A stretch of DNA of 56,382 nt from Microthyrium microscopicum (GCA_010405405.1 MU004240.1:17849-74230), one strand, 5' to 3'; counted from the stretch's first letter, positions 27,922 through 40,025 are shown. Translations and numbers: made by a program. The notes: generated by a model from the letters alone, not told the origin.

Positions 27922-29292
27922 TCAATACCATAAAGACTTTTGAACAAGCTCTAGGTCTATTCCGTGCTTCTCGGCGAGTTCAAAGGCCATTTCCTGTACA
28001 TCTTCACTCTGCCAATAGCTTTCAATGTCGTAGTCCCAGCCTCTGCCCCTGTCATCTCGGTGAGAAGTTGAAGGTCGTTTGACTAGTAAACGAACTTTCG
28101 TTCCAGGCTGCAGCTTATTCTTTCGCAATCGAAACAATCCTTTGAATTCTTCCAATCTCATGCTTTTGACAGGCATTTCAATCAAAGGCGGAGGTGTAAG
28201 TTGAGAAATGCCATGGAGAATGGCAGCTCGTGTTGGGATGTCTCCTCCGTCCATGTAGATATGCTTTATGCCACTCCAGAGAGCCAGCGGCGCAGTTGTA
28301 TTCTTGGCGAAGTGCTTTTTCGCACCTCCGTTACTTGATCTTGAAGTGTAGCTTAGGCATGTCACCTTGGACAAGAGCCCTTCGGTCCGGAGTTTCGATA
28401 TCAAGTTGAAGGTGTCCCACTCGGCTTGTGGTATGAGGACTTCGAGATGCTCCAGAATGGTAGATGAGCCACCAGAAATCAGCCATCTTAGGGGTAGTTC
28501 TCGAATATGAGAACTGTATATCTCCAATTGTTTTAGGCGGAAAGGTGGAGGTTCTGTCGGAAGATACATGGGCGAACCCGCGTAAGAGCCATCTCCAGTC
28601 CAGCCAACTTGATATAATGTCAGATATTGGAGATTGGGAGTAACCATGAAAAGAGGAACCCAAGATGCGGCACCTGGAACATCACCAAGGATGGCTGCCT
28701 GGATCCTTTTAGTATGAGTCGTGTATTTGCAACTGGACGTCATAACTGGTGGACAAGATGTATGGCAAGCTACAAAGAACAGCGATAGCTAACAGATACA
28801 TCATTTCTGCCTTTATGAATACAGTATGTTACTTACTTGTAATCCAGCAAACTGAGATGACAGAGGCTCAATCGGTGCGCGAACTGTGCCGAGCAAACTC
28901 AGATCCGCAGCATACGACCGGTCTCTAAGTTGTCCACGTTCATAGCAAATCAAAGAGCGCAACTGCTCACAAGCTGGCAGTGCTCGAAAGATGGCCAGTA
29001 AATCGACCACATAGTATGGCCTTGAATGCTCGGCGACGACCAGCTTGCGGAGATATTTTAGCCGATCGACTGGGCGGTGCAAGACTCGACTAGAGACTTC
29101 TGCTTCTTCATTGATGACAATAGTTTGGTTGATGATAGGCTGGGTGAGACGATGCCAGCTACGGTCTACTAAAGCGCATGATAGCAGAGTACGGGTGGTT
29201 ATTTGGTCGCGTCCAATCTCGATGGAGTTATCGGCAACTGCTTGTATAATGTGTTGGTATATGTCGTAGCTCAATTGGGGAATGGACGCCAT
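27922..29292 (-). CDS. F-box-like domain protein
   Basis: The exons are 28837-29292 and 27922-28788, with a 48-bp intron (28789-28836, donor gtaagt, acceptor ttag) that keeps frame and gives 440 aa. Residues 1-60 (LSYDIYQHIIQAVAD...TLLSCALVDRSWHRLTQPIIN) have the look of a fungal F-box: a Leu-rich start, then CALVxRSW. The remainder has Leu-rich stretches (NLQYLTLYQVGW, FRLKQLEIYSSHI, ILEHLEVLI) as in the irregular leucine-rich regions of such proteins. The expected role is substrate recruitment to an SCF ubiquitin ligase; the substrate is unknown. The gene is convergent with the secreted-protein gene, about 206 bp stop to stop. The downstream acceptor at 28770 would break the frame, so the acceptor at 28789 was chosen. 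Confidence 0.75.
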
Positions 29293-30193
29293 TGGATTTG
29301 ACGATGGTCGTTTTGACTGGCCATGCTTCGTGTAACGACACTGTCACACCACAGTGCAGTCGCGTCACCGCGTGTCGCTGAACGTGCTCGTACCTTATGT
29401 GCGGATTACTCGCACGTGTTCCTGTTGGAACCTACTTTTCAATTTCAAAGTCGATGAGTTTTTTTGGTGTATCTTTGTTTTCATTGCTTCTTGATCAAGG
29501 ACTTGCTTTATTCAAAAGTGAGATATTTGGCGCGGACCAATTGACCTTCATACTGCGTAGATCTGTTGTACATGCCTGGCCCTGGTCTACGCTGGACGGA
29601 AAGTTCCGGTGAGCGGAGGTTGTTCCGCGATATGTAAATCCGACCAGTTGCATGCTGACTATTTCAAGCTTTGAAGCTGCCACTTCACTCGATACCAAAG
29701 GCTGAGAAATCAACCGGGATGTACTCGTTCCCGCTCCCGATCCGAGTTTACCAGACTGATAAGTGTCCCTGCTTGTATGTGCATTGTGTGGTACCTTATG
29801 TATGAGAGGGTGCGGGGGCTGACTGAGGCCGGATTTGATGCTGTACGGTAGTGCTGTACCGTTCCTGTGCCTTGAAACCACTCAGCATGCTCTTTTTCTA
29901 CAATAGACGCTCTGTGTTTAGAGAGTGGTTAGCTATTGCTTACTGACAAACCTCGTCTAAACAAAGCAGGCTAACCTGGGTCGTTTCGAGGGACGAGGGC
30001 CAGCTCACAAAGCTCCTGCAGTGGGAGCTGTATAAGAAGAGCTATCTCCATCGCAATTCAATTTTGTCCCACCATCACTCAACCCCACCGCAAGTTCCAC
30101 AACAATCTAAATTCTCTTCTTAGAGTATTGCAACTACTACCTTAAACAGTCGAGCAACATCAACTGGTTTCAATTCCAATATCAGACCTCACA
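29293..30193. other. Divergent intergenic region between F-box and nitroreductase genes
   Basis: There is no convincing coding sequence; the minus-strand open frame at 29495-29881 has no recognisable content. The region holds the promoters of two divergently transcribed genes. A tataag near 30031 and a pyrimidine-rich leader precede the nitroreductase ATG. Confidence 0.4.
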
Positions 30194-30944
30194 ATGGCCG
30201 CCAAAATCTCCACCAACGACTACCTCACAGCTATCAAATATCGCCGCTCTGTCTATCCACTGAGCGACAAGGTCGACGTCTCCGATGATCGAATTGTCGA
30301 GATTATCAAAGAGGTCGCTCTCACCTCACCTAGTAGCTACAACACTCAACCTGGCCGCTTCACCGTCCTCCTTGGAGCTCCACACAAGAAGCTTTGGGAT
30401 ATGATTAGTGAAATAGCTACTCCCATCATCACCCAGCATGCTGGAGAAGAAATGGGCAAGGCCATGGAGGGACGTTTCCAAATGTTCAAGGGCAAGCAAA
30501 TACTCCTTACTACCAATCTTGCCAAATACTGACTCGTCACAGGCGCCTATGGAAGTGTAAGCTCCACTAATCAAATACTCCGGAAGCTTTTAGCTCTTAC
30601 TGACCGCGTTCTTTTAGGTCCTGTTTTGGGAAGACAATACCGTCGTCAAAAAGTCAGGCGAGACTCACCAAGCCTCTGCACACATGTTCCCTCAATGGAG
30701 TGAGCACGCCGATGCCATGGCTCAGATACAAATCTGGACTGCTCTCGAGCTCGAAGGACTTGGTGCTAATCTTCAACATATGTCCGCAATCCCACCGGTC
30801 GAGGAAGCCATTCGTAAAGAGTGGAATATCTCTGCAGACTGGAGTCTGAAGGCCAACATGAACTTTGGAGCTCCCACTGGAGATCACCCAGCTAGACCCG
30901 ATAAGATTCCTGTGGACCAGACAGTCACAGTTTTCAAATCTTAA
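30194..30944 (+). CDS. Nitroreductase family protein (fungal HBN1/FRM2-like type)
   Basis: The exons are 30194-30491, 30543-30556 and 30618-30944, total 212 aa. Intron 1 (30492-30542, 51 bp) has a GC donor, gcaagc, with acceptor cacag and a ctgac branch site. Intron 2 (30557-30617) is gtaagc...ttttag. Joining gives MFKGAYGSVLFWEDN, the expected continuous nitroreductase core, whereas unspliced sequence hits TGA at 30530. The N-terminal YRRSVYPLSDK and SPSSYNTQPGRFTVLLG are the FMN-binding region, and the C-terminal half has LEGLGANLQHM. These small enzymes use FMN and NAD(P)H and in yeast affect lipid signalling and oxidative stress. The middle exon is only 14 nt. The product is soluble with no signal peptide. 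Confidence 0.88.
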
Positions 30945-31466
30945 AATTGACTGGCTAGTACCATCGATTCATAATCTTAACTTGACGTTTCATAGAACGA
31001 TAAAACGAAATGCATTATGTTTTCTGCATGTTATCACCTTGATAGTTCCCAAGTTGCTCACTGTGACATCCATATTCATTTCCATGAATGGTGCTTTGAA
31101 ATTCCCAGCTCAAGAACAGGGTGGTTGGCGGAATTGGCAGCATCATCGTAATTTGAGCCCATGTTCAGCCAATGAGGTGGGAGCTACTACAATCATTATC
31201 ACTGCATTCAAAGTGTTTGACTATACCAGTACTTTCAGGGACTACTGTATTCTACCTTTGGCGCAATCTAACATTCGTCTTCGTGCCGTGCAATCTTGGA
31301 AAAGGCTGAAGACAAGGCTGAGATCAGGTGGGGCAATGCCGATAAGATAAGATCACACCAAGTTCCCTTCCCTTCCCGTCTTGTTTTTTTTTTTGACAAA
31401 AATCATTTTGCTTGTCCACCGCAACCTCACTTACGCAAGGCTTCCATCAGTAACACAGTCACAGCC
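30945..31466. other. Intergenic, nitroreductase 3' end and RRP3 promoter
   Basis: No gene is seen. A run of 12 T at about 31385-31396 precedes the RRP3 start and resembles a poly(dA:dT) promoter tract. Confidence 0.4.
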
Positions 31467-32985
31467 ATGGCTCAACTATCGAAGAAACGGAAGCTGAATG
31501 AGTCTCTCAAACCCACTCCCGCCAACGACGAGCCGCCCAGCAAAAAGCGTACCCCAATAGACACAGACAATGCGACAGAATCACACACTACCACAGCCGA
31601 TACGAATACATTGAAGACATTCAGAGATCTGGGAATCATACCGGAGTTGTGTGACGCTTGCGAAAAACTTGGGTTCACCTCTCCACGCCCGATTCAAGTA
31701 CAAGCAATACCACATGCGCTTGCAGGACGAGATGTTATTGGATTGGCAGAAACAGGCTCTGGAAAAACAGCAGCTTTTGCGCTGCCAATGCTCCAAGGTT
31801 AGACCGAGTAATTCAAAGTTGAAGTCTTTGACTAATGAACTTCTAGCCTTGATGGAAAATCCCTCTCCCTTATTTGGTTTGGTCCTAGCACCAACTCGAG
31901 AACTTGCAAGTCAGATTCGAAAGCACATTGAAGGTATAGGATCAATAATAAACGTTCGGTGTACGGAAATCACTGGCGGAAGTCCAACCATAGATCAAGC
32001 GAAAGCGTTACAAAAGAGCCCACATATAATTGTCGCAACTCCAGGACGTCTACTCGACCACTTGGAGAATACCAAAGGCTTCCACCTTCGTAACCTCAAA
32101 TTCCTGGTTTTTGACGAGGCTGATCGATTGCTCGATTTGAACTTCAGCGATGCCATCAACAAAATCCTCAAAGAACTTCCACACGAGCGTCGCACATTTC
32201 TCTTTTCCGCCACCATGTCCAAGCATATTGGATCTCTCCAACGGGCCTCACTCCGCGACCCTGTTCGTGTCTCTGCCTCTGCCAACACCACCGTATCTGG
32301 CTTACATCAAGAATGGGTACTCATCCCTGTAGTCCAGAAGGACCTGTTGCTTGCATTTCTACTCAAGGACAAATATCCAGGTGCCAAAACGATCATATTC
32401 TGTCGCACTATCAACAAGACCCAAGAACTCGCGTATCTTCTCCGCGTTCTCAACTTCAGCGCTATTCCAATCCACGGCGACCTCCCCCAAAGCGCACGAA
32501 ACCTTTCTCTCTCCAAATTCACCACTGGTGGGCGCAATATTCTGATCGCCACCGACGTCGCCTCTCGTGGTCTTGATATCCCAGCCGTCGATCTTGTTGT
32601 GAACTACGACTTACCGGACGATGACAAGACTTATATCCACCGCGTCGGCCGTACTGCACGTGCTGGACGTACTGGACGAGCGGTCAGTATGGTTACACAG
32701 TACGATGCGGAGCTGTGGCTGCGGATTGAGGCGGCGTTGGCAAAGACCAGTGATACTGCTCAAACTCAAAAACCGCCGATGGACGTGCCTCAAGATGAAA
32801 TGATGGTTCTCGCGGGGTCAGTTGGTGAGGCACAAATTGCCGCAAAGAAGCAGCTGCGACAGGCTCAGGAGAAGGGGAAGAAGAGAGGTGGCATTGGTAA
32901 AGGCTCTGGTGGACCTCCGGGTGGATTTGGAAAGAAGGGTAGGGGTGACAGAAGAGGGCGAACAAATGATAGGGAAGAGGCGTAG
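31467..32985 (+). CDS. RRP3: DEAD-box ATP-dependent RNA helicase, RRP3/DDX47 type
   Basis: RRP3 is a nucleolar helicase for 35S pre-rRNA cleavage and 18S rRNA production. The exons are 31467-31797 and 31847-32985 with a 49-bp intron (gttaga...ttctag), giving 489 aa. Motifs in order: [26 protein letters not shown] (Q motif), AETGSGKT (I), PTRELA (Ia), TPGRLLDH (Ib), DEAD (II), SATMS (III), TIIFCR (IV), [12 protein letters not shown] (V) and [10 protein letters not shown] (VI). [19 protein letters not shown] and [16 protein letters not shown] are features of the RRP3 subgroup. An N-terminal Lys-rich segment (SKKRKLNE) and a C-terminal Gly/Lys/Arg tail suit a nucleolar protein. The intron falls in MLQ|ALME, keeping the motif intact. 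Confidence 0.93.
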
Positions 32986-33015
32986 TGTCTGAAATGATAT
33001 GGTCATGGTACCGAC

Positions 33016-33193
33016 CCGTCGCAAAATAAGTCGCGCGCTCCCATCAATCTTGATGTTTACCATATTCTCTGATGTCAAATCAAGTCTCATCTTTCTCATC
33101 AACACGACTGTCGACCATGTGGAGGATGCGCTGAATTTGCCTTCTTTCGCGGTTAGAACTTGACCGGAGATGTCTGCCAGCTATTTGTCCACC
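33016..33193. mobile_element. Degenerate short inverted-repeat element just 3' of RRP3
   Basis: The left end CGTCGCAAAATAAGTCGCG followed by gctcccatcaa matches the ends of the other elements in this window. The right end tgccagctatttgtcc matches, inverted, the element at 39586-39700. The two ends pair only imperfectly, so the limits are approximate. It begins 31 bp after the RRP3 stop and may form part of its 3' UTR. Confidence 0.45.
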
Positions 33194-33466
33194 GCTTGGC
33201 TAGAGTACCTCTCCATGTCATTGTCTTATTTTGGTCACAAGTAGCCAGATTTTGATGTTGTCAAATCACACGTTTTAACACAAAGAGATTGAACTGTAGA
33301 ATTGTTGTAAGCTCAGAATACCCTTGGCTTCTTTGCTATTTGGAAAAGCATTCGAGTTCACAGCAATCGACAGCATGTAGCAAATAATAGAATAGTTAGA
33401 TACTTAAGCACGCAAGTGGTCTTCTTGAGTCTCCATGCTTCACTCATCATCTCATTATCAAGCAAG

Positions 33467-34820
33467 ATGTCTTCTGCTGATGAACCAAAAGCAATGGTAG
33501 GATTGCATCCTCTGTTTCATTTGAATCACTTTGTCACTTACTAACTATTTTGCAGTCCGAGGGGAAGGCAGATCCAAACGGAGACCTTTATGTGAGAGTT
33601 GAACAGCGAGATGGCTCCGATGAGCCAGCTCACTATCTTGTATCAGCACAGGTTCTTTCCACCGCATCTGATGATTTCAAAGCCATGATCTCCGAGCACA
33701 GTTCCGTCACCGGTCAGCGAGCACTACGAAATAACCTTCCAATGATCACCATTCCAAACAGCAACGTGGCTGCCATGGGTTGCATATTCTGGCTCCTTCA
33801 TCGTCACATTGGTCTTAACTTGGAGGAGTTGAGCCACAAACCTGTTCCATGCCTGCTTCTGGAAGTTTACATCGAGGCTCGGAATCGCGACGTATTCGTG
33901 CCGGGCATCAAGCAATGGATCACCGAACGTCTCTGCGCCGCCTTGGAGCTTCCCGCTCTTTCGAACAAAGACATTGCAGACTTAACCACTGTTGCCTGGT
34001 ATTTGGAAGATGAGAGCAAATTCGAACAATTAACATTGAGAGCTATGAAATCAATGCCGGCGGATTTTCTGAGTCGCTGGGAACGGCTGAGGAATCGTTA
34101 TCCAGTCCCCAGTTCCATACCAGGTAAATCTATAATTATGATTGCCATGTTTATCACTAATGACTGTCAGTTGCAATTCGCAAGCAGATTCGAGACTCAT
34201 CTGAGAAATTACTTGAAACACTCCATCTCGGTGTAGAGCTCCTTGAAGAGAACACTTACGTGTATGATACGCTGGTCAAGCTATGTCGCAAATGTGGCAG
34301 ACAAGTTGAAGGTGATGCGACGAAATGCCAAACTTGCGACAACTCGGACGTGATTCCTGGCCACTGCACAAAGGACGTTCGAGTTTCTCTCTACTTTCAA
34401 GCCATCCGAAAGGTTAACTTGTGGCCCAAATTAGTGCGCTTCAGGGAAGATTCGTTTTCTAAGCTTGTCCACGACTTCGATCGATTGAAGGATGACAAAA
34501 CTAGTAATTGTGCACGTAATCAAGGCTGTCCACTATTCGGCGTGCTACGTCGTGTACGAGAGGCCGTGGAGAAACTTGGCGATGACTTGAAGGGTCTGAG
34601 CTTGAGTGATTTTAGGGACCATGCTGTTGAAATGGCTGAAGATAATTCGCGAATCGTCAGCGTGAATGCATTGAGGGATAACGCGGATGCGGAAAATGCT
34701 GCTCACACCGTGGCTCCAACAGACTCTCCGGTAGAGCTACCGAAAGAAGCGCCAGCAGAGACTCCAACAGAGGTTCCAGCTGAAGTTCCAACAGAGGCTC
34801 ATACAGGTGGTTCAATTTAG
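33467..34820 (+). CDS. BTB/POZ-like domain protein with a C-terminal zinc-ribbon-like motif
   Basis: The exons are 33467-33496, 33556-34123 and 34171-34820 (415 aa). Donors are gtagga and gtaaat, acceptors tgcag and gtcag; the second junction joins SSIP to VAIRKQIRDSSEK in frame. Residues about 15-125 read like fungal BTB domains: DLYVRVEQRDG...HYLVSAQVLSTASDDFKAMI, a set of strands and helices, then LLLEVYIEARNRDVFVPGIKQWITERL. Further on CRKCGRQVEGDATKCQTC is a CxxC-x10-CxxC metal site, followed by CARNQGC. The tail has Pro/Glu/Thr repeats (PTEVPAEVPTEA). The role is unknown; fungal BTB proteins often act as adaptors or transcriptional regulators. The first exon is only ten codons. Confidence 0.7.
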
Positions 34821-34982
34821 AGATATCAATATTTTTGACAATGGTGCTCAGCTGAGAGATTCTTTGAGATGTCTTTTCCAGTGTCCGGCCAGGTAGTCAT
34901 CGGGTTTTCGCTCCTGAAGCAGTTTGGCCAAACTATACGTTGGTCAGTGAAGCACTAGAGCAAGAGATGGCTATAACCAGAC

Positions 34983-35201
34983 AACGGCACGGCAAAACAA
35001 CCGGCGCGGTCCCATCAACGGCGATGGCTCCCGTGAACGCTACTAACTGTTAGAGAGAACATGCTTTGTTTCCCATGGTATTCAATAAAGGGCTGAAAAG
35101 TCAAGACGGTCTTTGGCAAATAAAGCACTCGATGATAAATTGTAACATATGCCAACCAACGAGGCTGATGGGGAGCGCGCTATCTATTCTACCACTTCGT
35201 T
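34983..35201. mobile_element. hAT-like MITE, copy a (219 bp)
   Basis: The left end AACGGCACGGCAAAAC, then cggcgcggtcccatcaacggcgatggc. The inverted right end is AACGAAGTGGTAGAATAG, then gcgcgctccccat. The flanks aaccagac and gccagata share ccaga, a decayed duplication. No coding capacity. The right end overlaps the 3' side of a truncated minus-strand open frame. Confidence 0.7.
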
Positions 35202-35461
35202 GCCAGATACAATTTCTCCAAGCAGTTCTTTATCATATCACACACTTTGATTCGATTGCTAGTCCTGCGTCGGAAGAACCTAAACCTATCTGGACACTTG
35301 GGAAGAATGTCGGTGGAAGTGTTTGATTCCATTAGTGCCCTCCAAAGTTGCGAATCGCGCGATTTATATCCGGATGACTTCTGTGAGAGTAGTTCCTGGC
35401 ATTTAGAGCAAAAAGAAGCACCGACAGCATTCCTATAACTTTCTCCATCTTCCCAATCCAT
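35189..35461 (-). pseudogene. Truncated 5' gene fragment next to a MITE
   Basis: A 90-codon frame starts with ATG at 35459-35461. It encodes MDWEDGESYRNAVGASFCSKC, with a CxxC pair, then LWRALMESNTSTDILPKC. Its last codons run into the inverted repeat of the element ending at 35201, where a stop follows. The codon content looks like a real N-terminus; the style resembles the start of fungal heterokaryon-incompatibility proteins, but I cannot show it. Most likely this is a gene start left after insertion and loss of the remainder. Confidence 0.35.
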
Positions 35462-35822
35462 GGCAGCGATCCTCGATGCTGACGCCTGGTCGAATTCTAC
35501 GCTTGCTGGGCTGAGCTGGCTTAAAACGATAACGACTTGAGATTTGTTGGAGGGATAGGAGTTAAGCGTGTTTGCTCTGGAGTCGGGCTATATTTCTTTC
35601 CAGTATTATCACTAGAGTCTAGGCCAAACTCTTGTTCTTATTCGGCTTGGTACGTTGGGTAGGTCGCTCGAGCGATCTGGCGATAGGGTGGATTTGAGAC
35701 AGCTCGCAGTTGATATTTAGAAAAAGCTCAGACGAAAAGACAATGATAGTTCATAGCTGATCGCGTGGCAATGTTGCTCTCCGAGGTTCAAATAAGATCT
35801 GTCTGCCTGAAAGCTAAGAGGC

Positions 35823-36025
35823 AACGGCATGGCAGGCGTACTCCCATCAACTCTGATGGCTACCACCAGCGCTGCTAACCAAAAGGTGCTTCAATTCCCA
35901 TCGTATCTAATAAAGATCCCTAGTCTAAACGCCGGTTATGGCAAATATAGCACTCAATCACTAAGCGTAGCGTCTAGGTACCATCAGAGCTGACAGGGGT
36001 ACGCCAATTATTTTGCCATGCCGTT
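35823..36025. mobile_element. hAT-like MITE, copy b (203 bp)
   Basis: The left end AACGGCATGGCAGGCG, then tactcccatcaactctgatggc. The inverted right end is AACGGCATGGCAAAATAATTG, then gcgtacccctgtcagctctgatgg. The flanks taagaggc (35815-35822) and aagaggtt (36026-36033) fit a target duplication of aagagg with one base lost. No open frame. Confidence 0.75.
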
Positions 36026-37485
36026 AAGAGGTTATGTATGGTAAGGATATTGCTTTTTGACAGTGTTGACTGCGCCACACTACGGAGGTACCTAACCACC
36101 TAACCACGAGAGCTTTAAAGTATCATATCTTTCTCCAAGACTAAGGCGGCTCACGCATCTTCCCGAACAGGTTGTGTTGCAGTCAAAAAGATGTTTTCCA
36201 ACTTTGCTGGTAGCTGCTAATCAAATTGTGCGGTTGCCTATCAAGAACTTGACCTTTGACTTAACAAGCGTTTGGTTGAATAGCCTCATATTGTATGGTG
36301 TAGACAAATGAGGCGAAGCATCGTATTTTTGCGCCCCAAGCCCAATGGAATACCGTCAGGTTGGGGCCAATGACTCCTCAGCCCGATATATATATGCTCA
36401 GTTCTTACTTCTTGTCTTTTGTGTCTTTTCCTTTTCAGACGATCACCATGACTTTCAGAGTTTGCCCCTCTTGCAGCATTTCAAACATCTTGTTGTCTCT
36501 CAAAGCGACTGGCAATTCCGAGGATTGTCTAAAAGCCCGGAATAGGGTCAAATATCCGCGTTTGATGAGGGATACCCAGTCTACTTGCACTTCTGCTAGT
36601 GCTATCAGAAACCCCCTAATTTCTGTAAGTCTTCGACTTGTCCGCAAGGATCACGGACTCTAACAGTAGACAGCGAGTCGAGCGGCACCATATCTCGAGA
36701 CAACTGGTCTCATATAATGTACACAACTCTACATCCGTCGAGCAGCATGCCCTCCGCATGAGTACATGCGATGTTCGTGGACGCGATAAGCCCAACCGCA
36801 GTCACGAAGGACCATCGATTTGACAACTACTCCCATTCTGACGACAAAGGCAATTATGAGAAATTCAGAAGCAAGATTAGGCCAGAATCTCGGTGTCGAA
36901 AACAATGCGTGCTGATAATTAAAGAGCTTGGGAGAATTGACCGGTCAGTTTGCATGCACGGCTTCATTCGTGCAGCACCATTTACCCGATCGCGTTGTGT
37001 GATTGGAGTCGATAAACCTGGTCGGACACGTCAATCGGCATACATACGAGCCTAGGGTTATCAACATGGAAATCCAGAGGCTTTTGACAAAGATTTCACA
37101 ACTTGAAAGCCTTTCGAGGACCTGTCCAGCAGAAATTGTCAACGAGCCCGTAGGATTACTGGCTTTCAAAGCATTCTGGAGCGCCACTAGCTCCCGGTAT
37201 TAGACCAGAAATAGGGGCAATTATCACTTGGTCAGATCCGTTTCAAATAAACCCATCCTTTGCGTCCTTTGCCTGTATCTTCAGATTCCTGGGAAATCTC
37301 TGCTCGTGGCCACAAAAGTATCCTGATGTACTCAAACAGCACCAGGTCACCAGATTGATAGCTAAGCTCTCTTGGTCTTAAAGCTATCTGCTCCACCAAG
37401 AATGCCGGCTTCGCTTTGATATTCCCTCTCCGCGCTTTCCGTCTTCTATGATCCAACCATTTTAATTTCTTTCTTTTCAGCCGCC
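36026..37485. other. Gene-poor intergenic stretch
   Basis: Only short open frames occur, none with recognisable protein content. The last few hundred bases are pyrimidine-rich and lead to a good start context (gccgccATGG) at 37486, so they are probably promoter and 5' UTR. Confidence 0.4.
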
Positions 37486-39554
37486 ATGGAGCGTGCAATT
37501 GGGCGGACTGCGCAATCCGCTGAAGATGTATGCTCCGGACTTCAGCTCTTTCTTGATAACATTCCTCAACGCGATGCTGGCATCTACGAGTCAATCCATG
37601 AACTTCTCTCTCTCGCAAGAGGTCTCGGAGAACTGCGGCTTGATGCTGTTCAGTATAAACGCCTGCCAACTCCAATTGAAAAGGATATTCGCATCTTTCT
37701 TGAAAGCATGAACCTGACTCTTGGACGAGTGCAAAATATGTTTGGAGAGACCAAATTAACCAAGCTTAATGGCGAAATAGCCTATTCACATATATGGAAC
37801 AACTTTTCAATGGAGATGGATGAGACTGTTGGTGGTGGTTTATGGCCAAGGTTGGAATTATACAATCTCTTTCTCAAGGCCATGCTCGAAAACGTTCGAG
37901 GGTATGTACTCAGTCTATACTCCTTCGTCCACCCCCTCATCATAAAACCCCTCGCGCCTTCCAGCACATTCATCAAACGCTCTGAAAAGACCATTTGGTC
38001 TTTTCAGCGTGAAACCGTAAACCACCAATCGCACTCGATGGTGGCCACAGCACTCGATGGTGGCCACAGCACTCGATGGTGGCCACAGCACTCGATCAGA
38101 AGCACCTTCTATGGTAACCCCCACAAGAGGATACTTATACATCATAGAGAAACAGTCGAACCAAAATCACTGGGCAGACACCGTCAAAAGATTACTAGAC
38201 TTCTACAAAGCCAGCAGCCTAGTGAACCTGGCTATCCAAGTGGTACGGCGTGTAATCCTAAACTCACTCTCGAGGGACAAAATAAATGAGCCGTTTCGAC
38301 GACCACTCCCATCGATTACGATGACTGCCAAAGCTTTTCTTCAAGATTGATTACTTTAATTCCTATCAGCGTCGTAAAATTCATATCGAATTAACCAAGA
38401 CCATGGTAATCAAAGCAGTCACTCTTTAAGAAGTGTTATGGCAGCCATCGCAATCGATGGGGGTTAGTTGTTGAAACGGCTCATTTATTTTGTCCACGCA
38501 GAGACTCAATAGTCCCTTCTCACGAATGACAGATACCTCCTCTCCCATCTCACCACACGTGTCGTTTCCACCGATGCCACCAGCCTGGCCAGGCGGACCG
38601 CCTGCACCATCATTTCCATTTCCAGGCTCGCTCGATATGCGTCAATACGGACCCAGCTCGCCAACCATCTCCACTGCTTCCTGGTCCACCCACACCAGCG
38701 GCTCCATGAACTCTGCCAGCAACCACTGGGCCTCTTTCGTCTTCACTGGCCGCCACGACTCCACCCCCTTTCCCGCCGCCCTGCGTCGCCAAAGCATCGT
38801 CTACGGCCGCCCTATGCCCAGCGCCCTCGATCGTCTCGCTGAAGACAACTACAGCCAAGTAAGCCGCATCGCCTTTGAAGCCGATGACATGGAAGCCCGC
38901 TTCTATTGCCGATCCGCTGACGCCCGCGCCCGCATCCTACTGCTCAAGCGTGACTCAGCAGGCGCCTTACTGTTCTTCTGTATCCCCCTAACAGCACTCA
39001 AACTCACCCGCGATGCCGCGACCCTCGACTTGTACCGCATGGACCGGCAGCAACGCAAGTATGAGATCTGGGCATCCCTCAACTTCGCCGACTACGAGCG
39101 CCTCGTCCTCGCATACAGCACTTTCGCAGCGCTCAAGAACCAAGATGCCGTGATGGCACCCGAAGGTCTACACGACGATTACTTTCACACCAATGCGCGC
39201 GAAGAGAAGCTCCTGTTCGGCGGCATCACCGTCTATCCACCCTCACGGCGCCATGCATTACGGTTGTTCCGCGATACCCTCTCAGGTGGACTGCGGTTTG
39301 AAGCGCGGCCACTACGTGGGCCGAAGATGCATGTGCCGCTGTGGACGGCCTTTGTGGCTCGCGAAGTGCACGAGACTGGATGGGTAAGGCGAGTGGGTGG
39401 GACTCAATTGGAGCTCAAGAGGCTTGACCAACATATTTTTGTGGATGGATATATACCAACACTGGGACGGAGTGGGCGGTTTGTGATTGATTTTGACAGT
39501 CGAGATGACTGTGACAGTTTTATACGCGCGATCAAGGAGGCTCGCATGGATTGA
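37486..39554 (+). CDS. Conserved fungal protein of unknown function, with an element-bearing intron
   Basis: The preferred model is 37486-37901, 38148-38242, 38533-39554 (510 aa). Exon 1 (MERAIGRTAQSAEDVCSGLQ...LFLKAMLENVRG) and exon 2 (GETVEPKSLGRHRQKITRLLQSQQ) are helical. The last exon has a Ser/Pro-rich linker and a conserved mixed fold from about SALDRLAEDNYSQVSRIAFEADDMEARFYCR to the end. I recall similar three-part proteins in other filamentous ascomycetes, without a known function. Intron 1 (246 bp) contains a 19-bp minisatellite and a hairpin; it has no stop in frame. Intron 2 (290 bp, gtacgg...gacag) holds a 221-bp MITE; without it the intron would be 69 bp, normal for this genome. 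If the intron were not spliced, the frame would stop at 38287-38289 inside the element. Confidence 0.65.
37982..38004. repeat. Short hairpin in intron 1
   Basis: The sequence gaaaagacca-tt-tggtcttttc is a near-perfect palindrome with 10-bp arms and a 2-base loop, within the enlarged first intron of the conserved hypothetical gene. Confidence 0.5.
38032..38096. repeat. 19-bp minisatellite, 3.4 copies
   Basis: The unit cactcgatggtggccacag occurs three times without a mismatch, followed by a partial cactcgat. It lies inside the predicted first intron of the conserved hypothetical gene. The perfect copies suggest recent expansion. Confidence 0.85.
38275..38495. mobile_element. 221-bp MITE inside an intron (copy e)
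   Basis: The ends 38275-38297 and 38473-38495 are perfect 23-bp inverted repeats beginning GGACAAAATAAATGAGCCG. Inside them lie actcccatcgattacgatg and its inverted counterpart catcgattgcgatggc, the same subterminal motif as in the other copies. No clear target duplication is left (flanks ctctcgag and acgcagag). It sits in the predicted second intron of the 37486-39554 gene. Confidence 0.85.
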
Positions 39555-39585
39555 TATACGTTTATTTTTACAAGCACGCGATGGT

Positions 39586-39700
39586 GGACGGATAGCTGGC
39601 ATGTTACCATCAAAGACGATGAGTAGGAACGTACTCGACCATAAAGTGTAGTACGTGGCACCAGCGATGTTGATGGAAGCGTTTGCCAGCTATCTTGTCC
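39586..39700. mobile_element. 115-bp short inverted-repeat element (copy g)
   Basis: The left end GGACGGATAGCTGGCA at 39586-39601 pairs with TGCCAGCTATCTTGTCC at 39684-39700. The next bases, gttaccatcaaagacgatg and catcaacatcgctgg (inverted), repeat the subterminal motif of the family. It starts 32 bp after the stop of the upstream gene and so probably lies in its 3' UTR. Confidence 0.65.
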
Positions 39701-40025
39701 AGAGGCTGAACAGCCTGATTTACTTACCGGTTTGGCAGCGATTGTTATATTTGGGAGGAAAGATTGGATAAAATGACGACTATCACGGCTTTTACGATTG
39801 ACATGTATACAACGACGAAGATACCCACCCAGCACATCAGAATGGACAAATTTGAGCTCAGTATTAGTATTCCGTGAAGCTGGTACTACAAATACAGGAA
39901 GTTATACAAACAAATCGGTATTACCCACTGGGCGTGTGCTCAACCACCAAAGTAGGAGCATCAACCCCGAAGGGTGATCTCACCACAAAGGCAGGAGAAC
40001 AACGCCCAATGGGGTCAACAGTACA
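39701..40025. other. Convergent intergenic region
   Basis: No gene is seen. This is the 3' flank of both the plus-strand hypothetical gene and the minus-strand BRF1 gene. Confidence 0.4.
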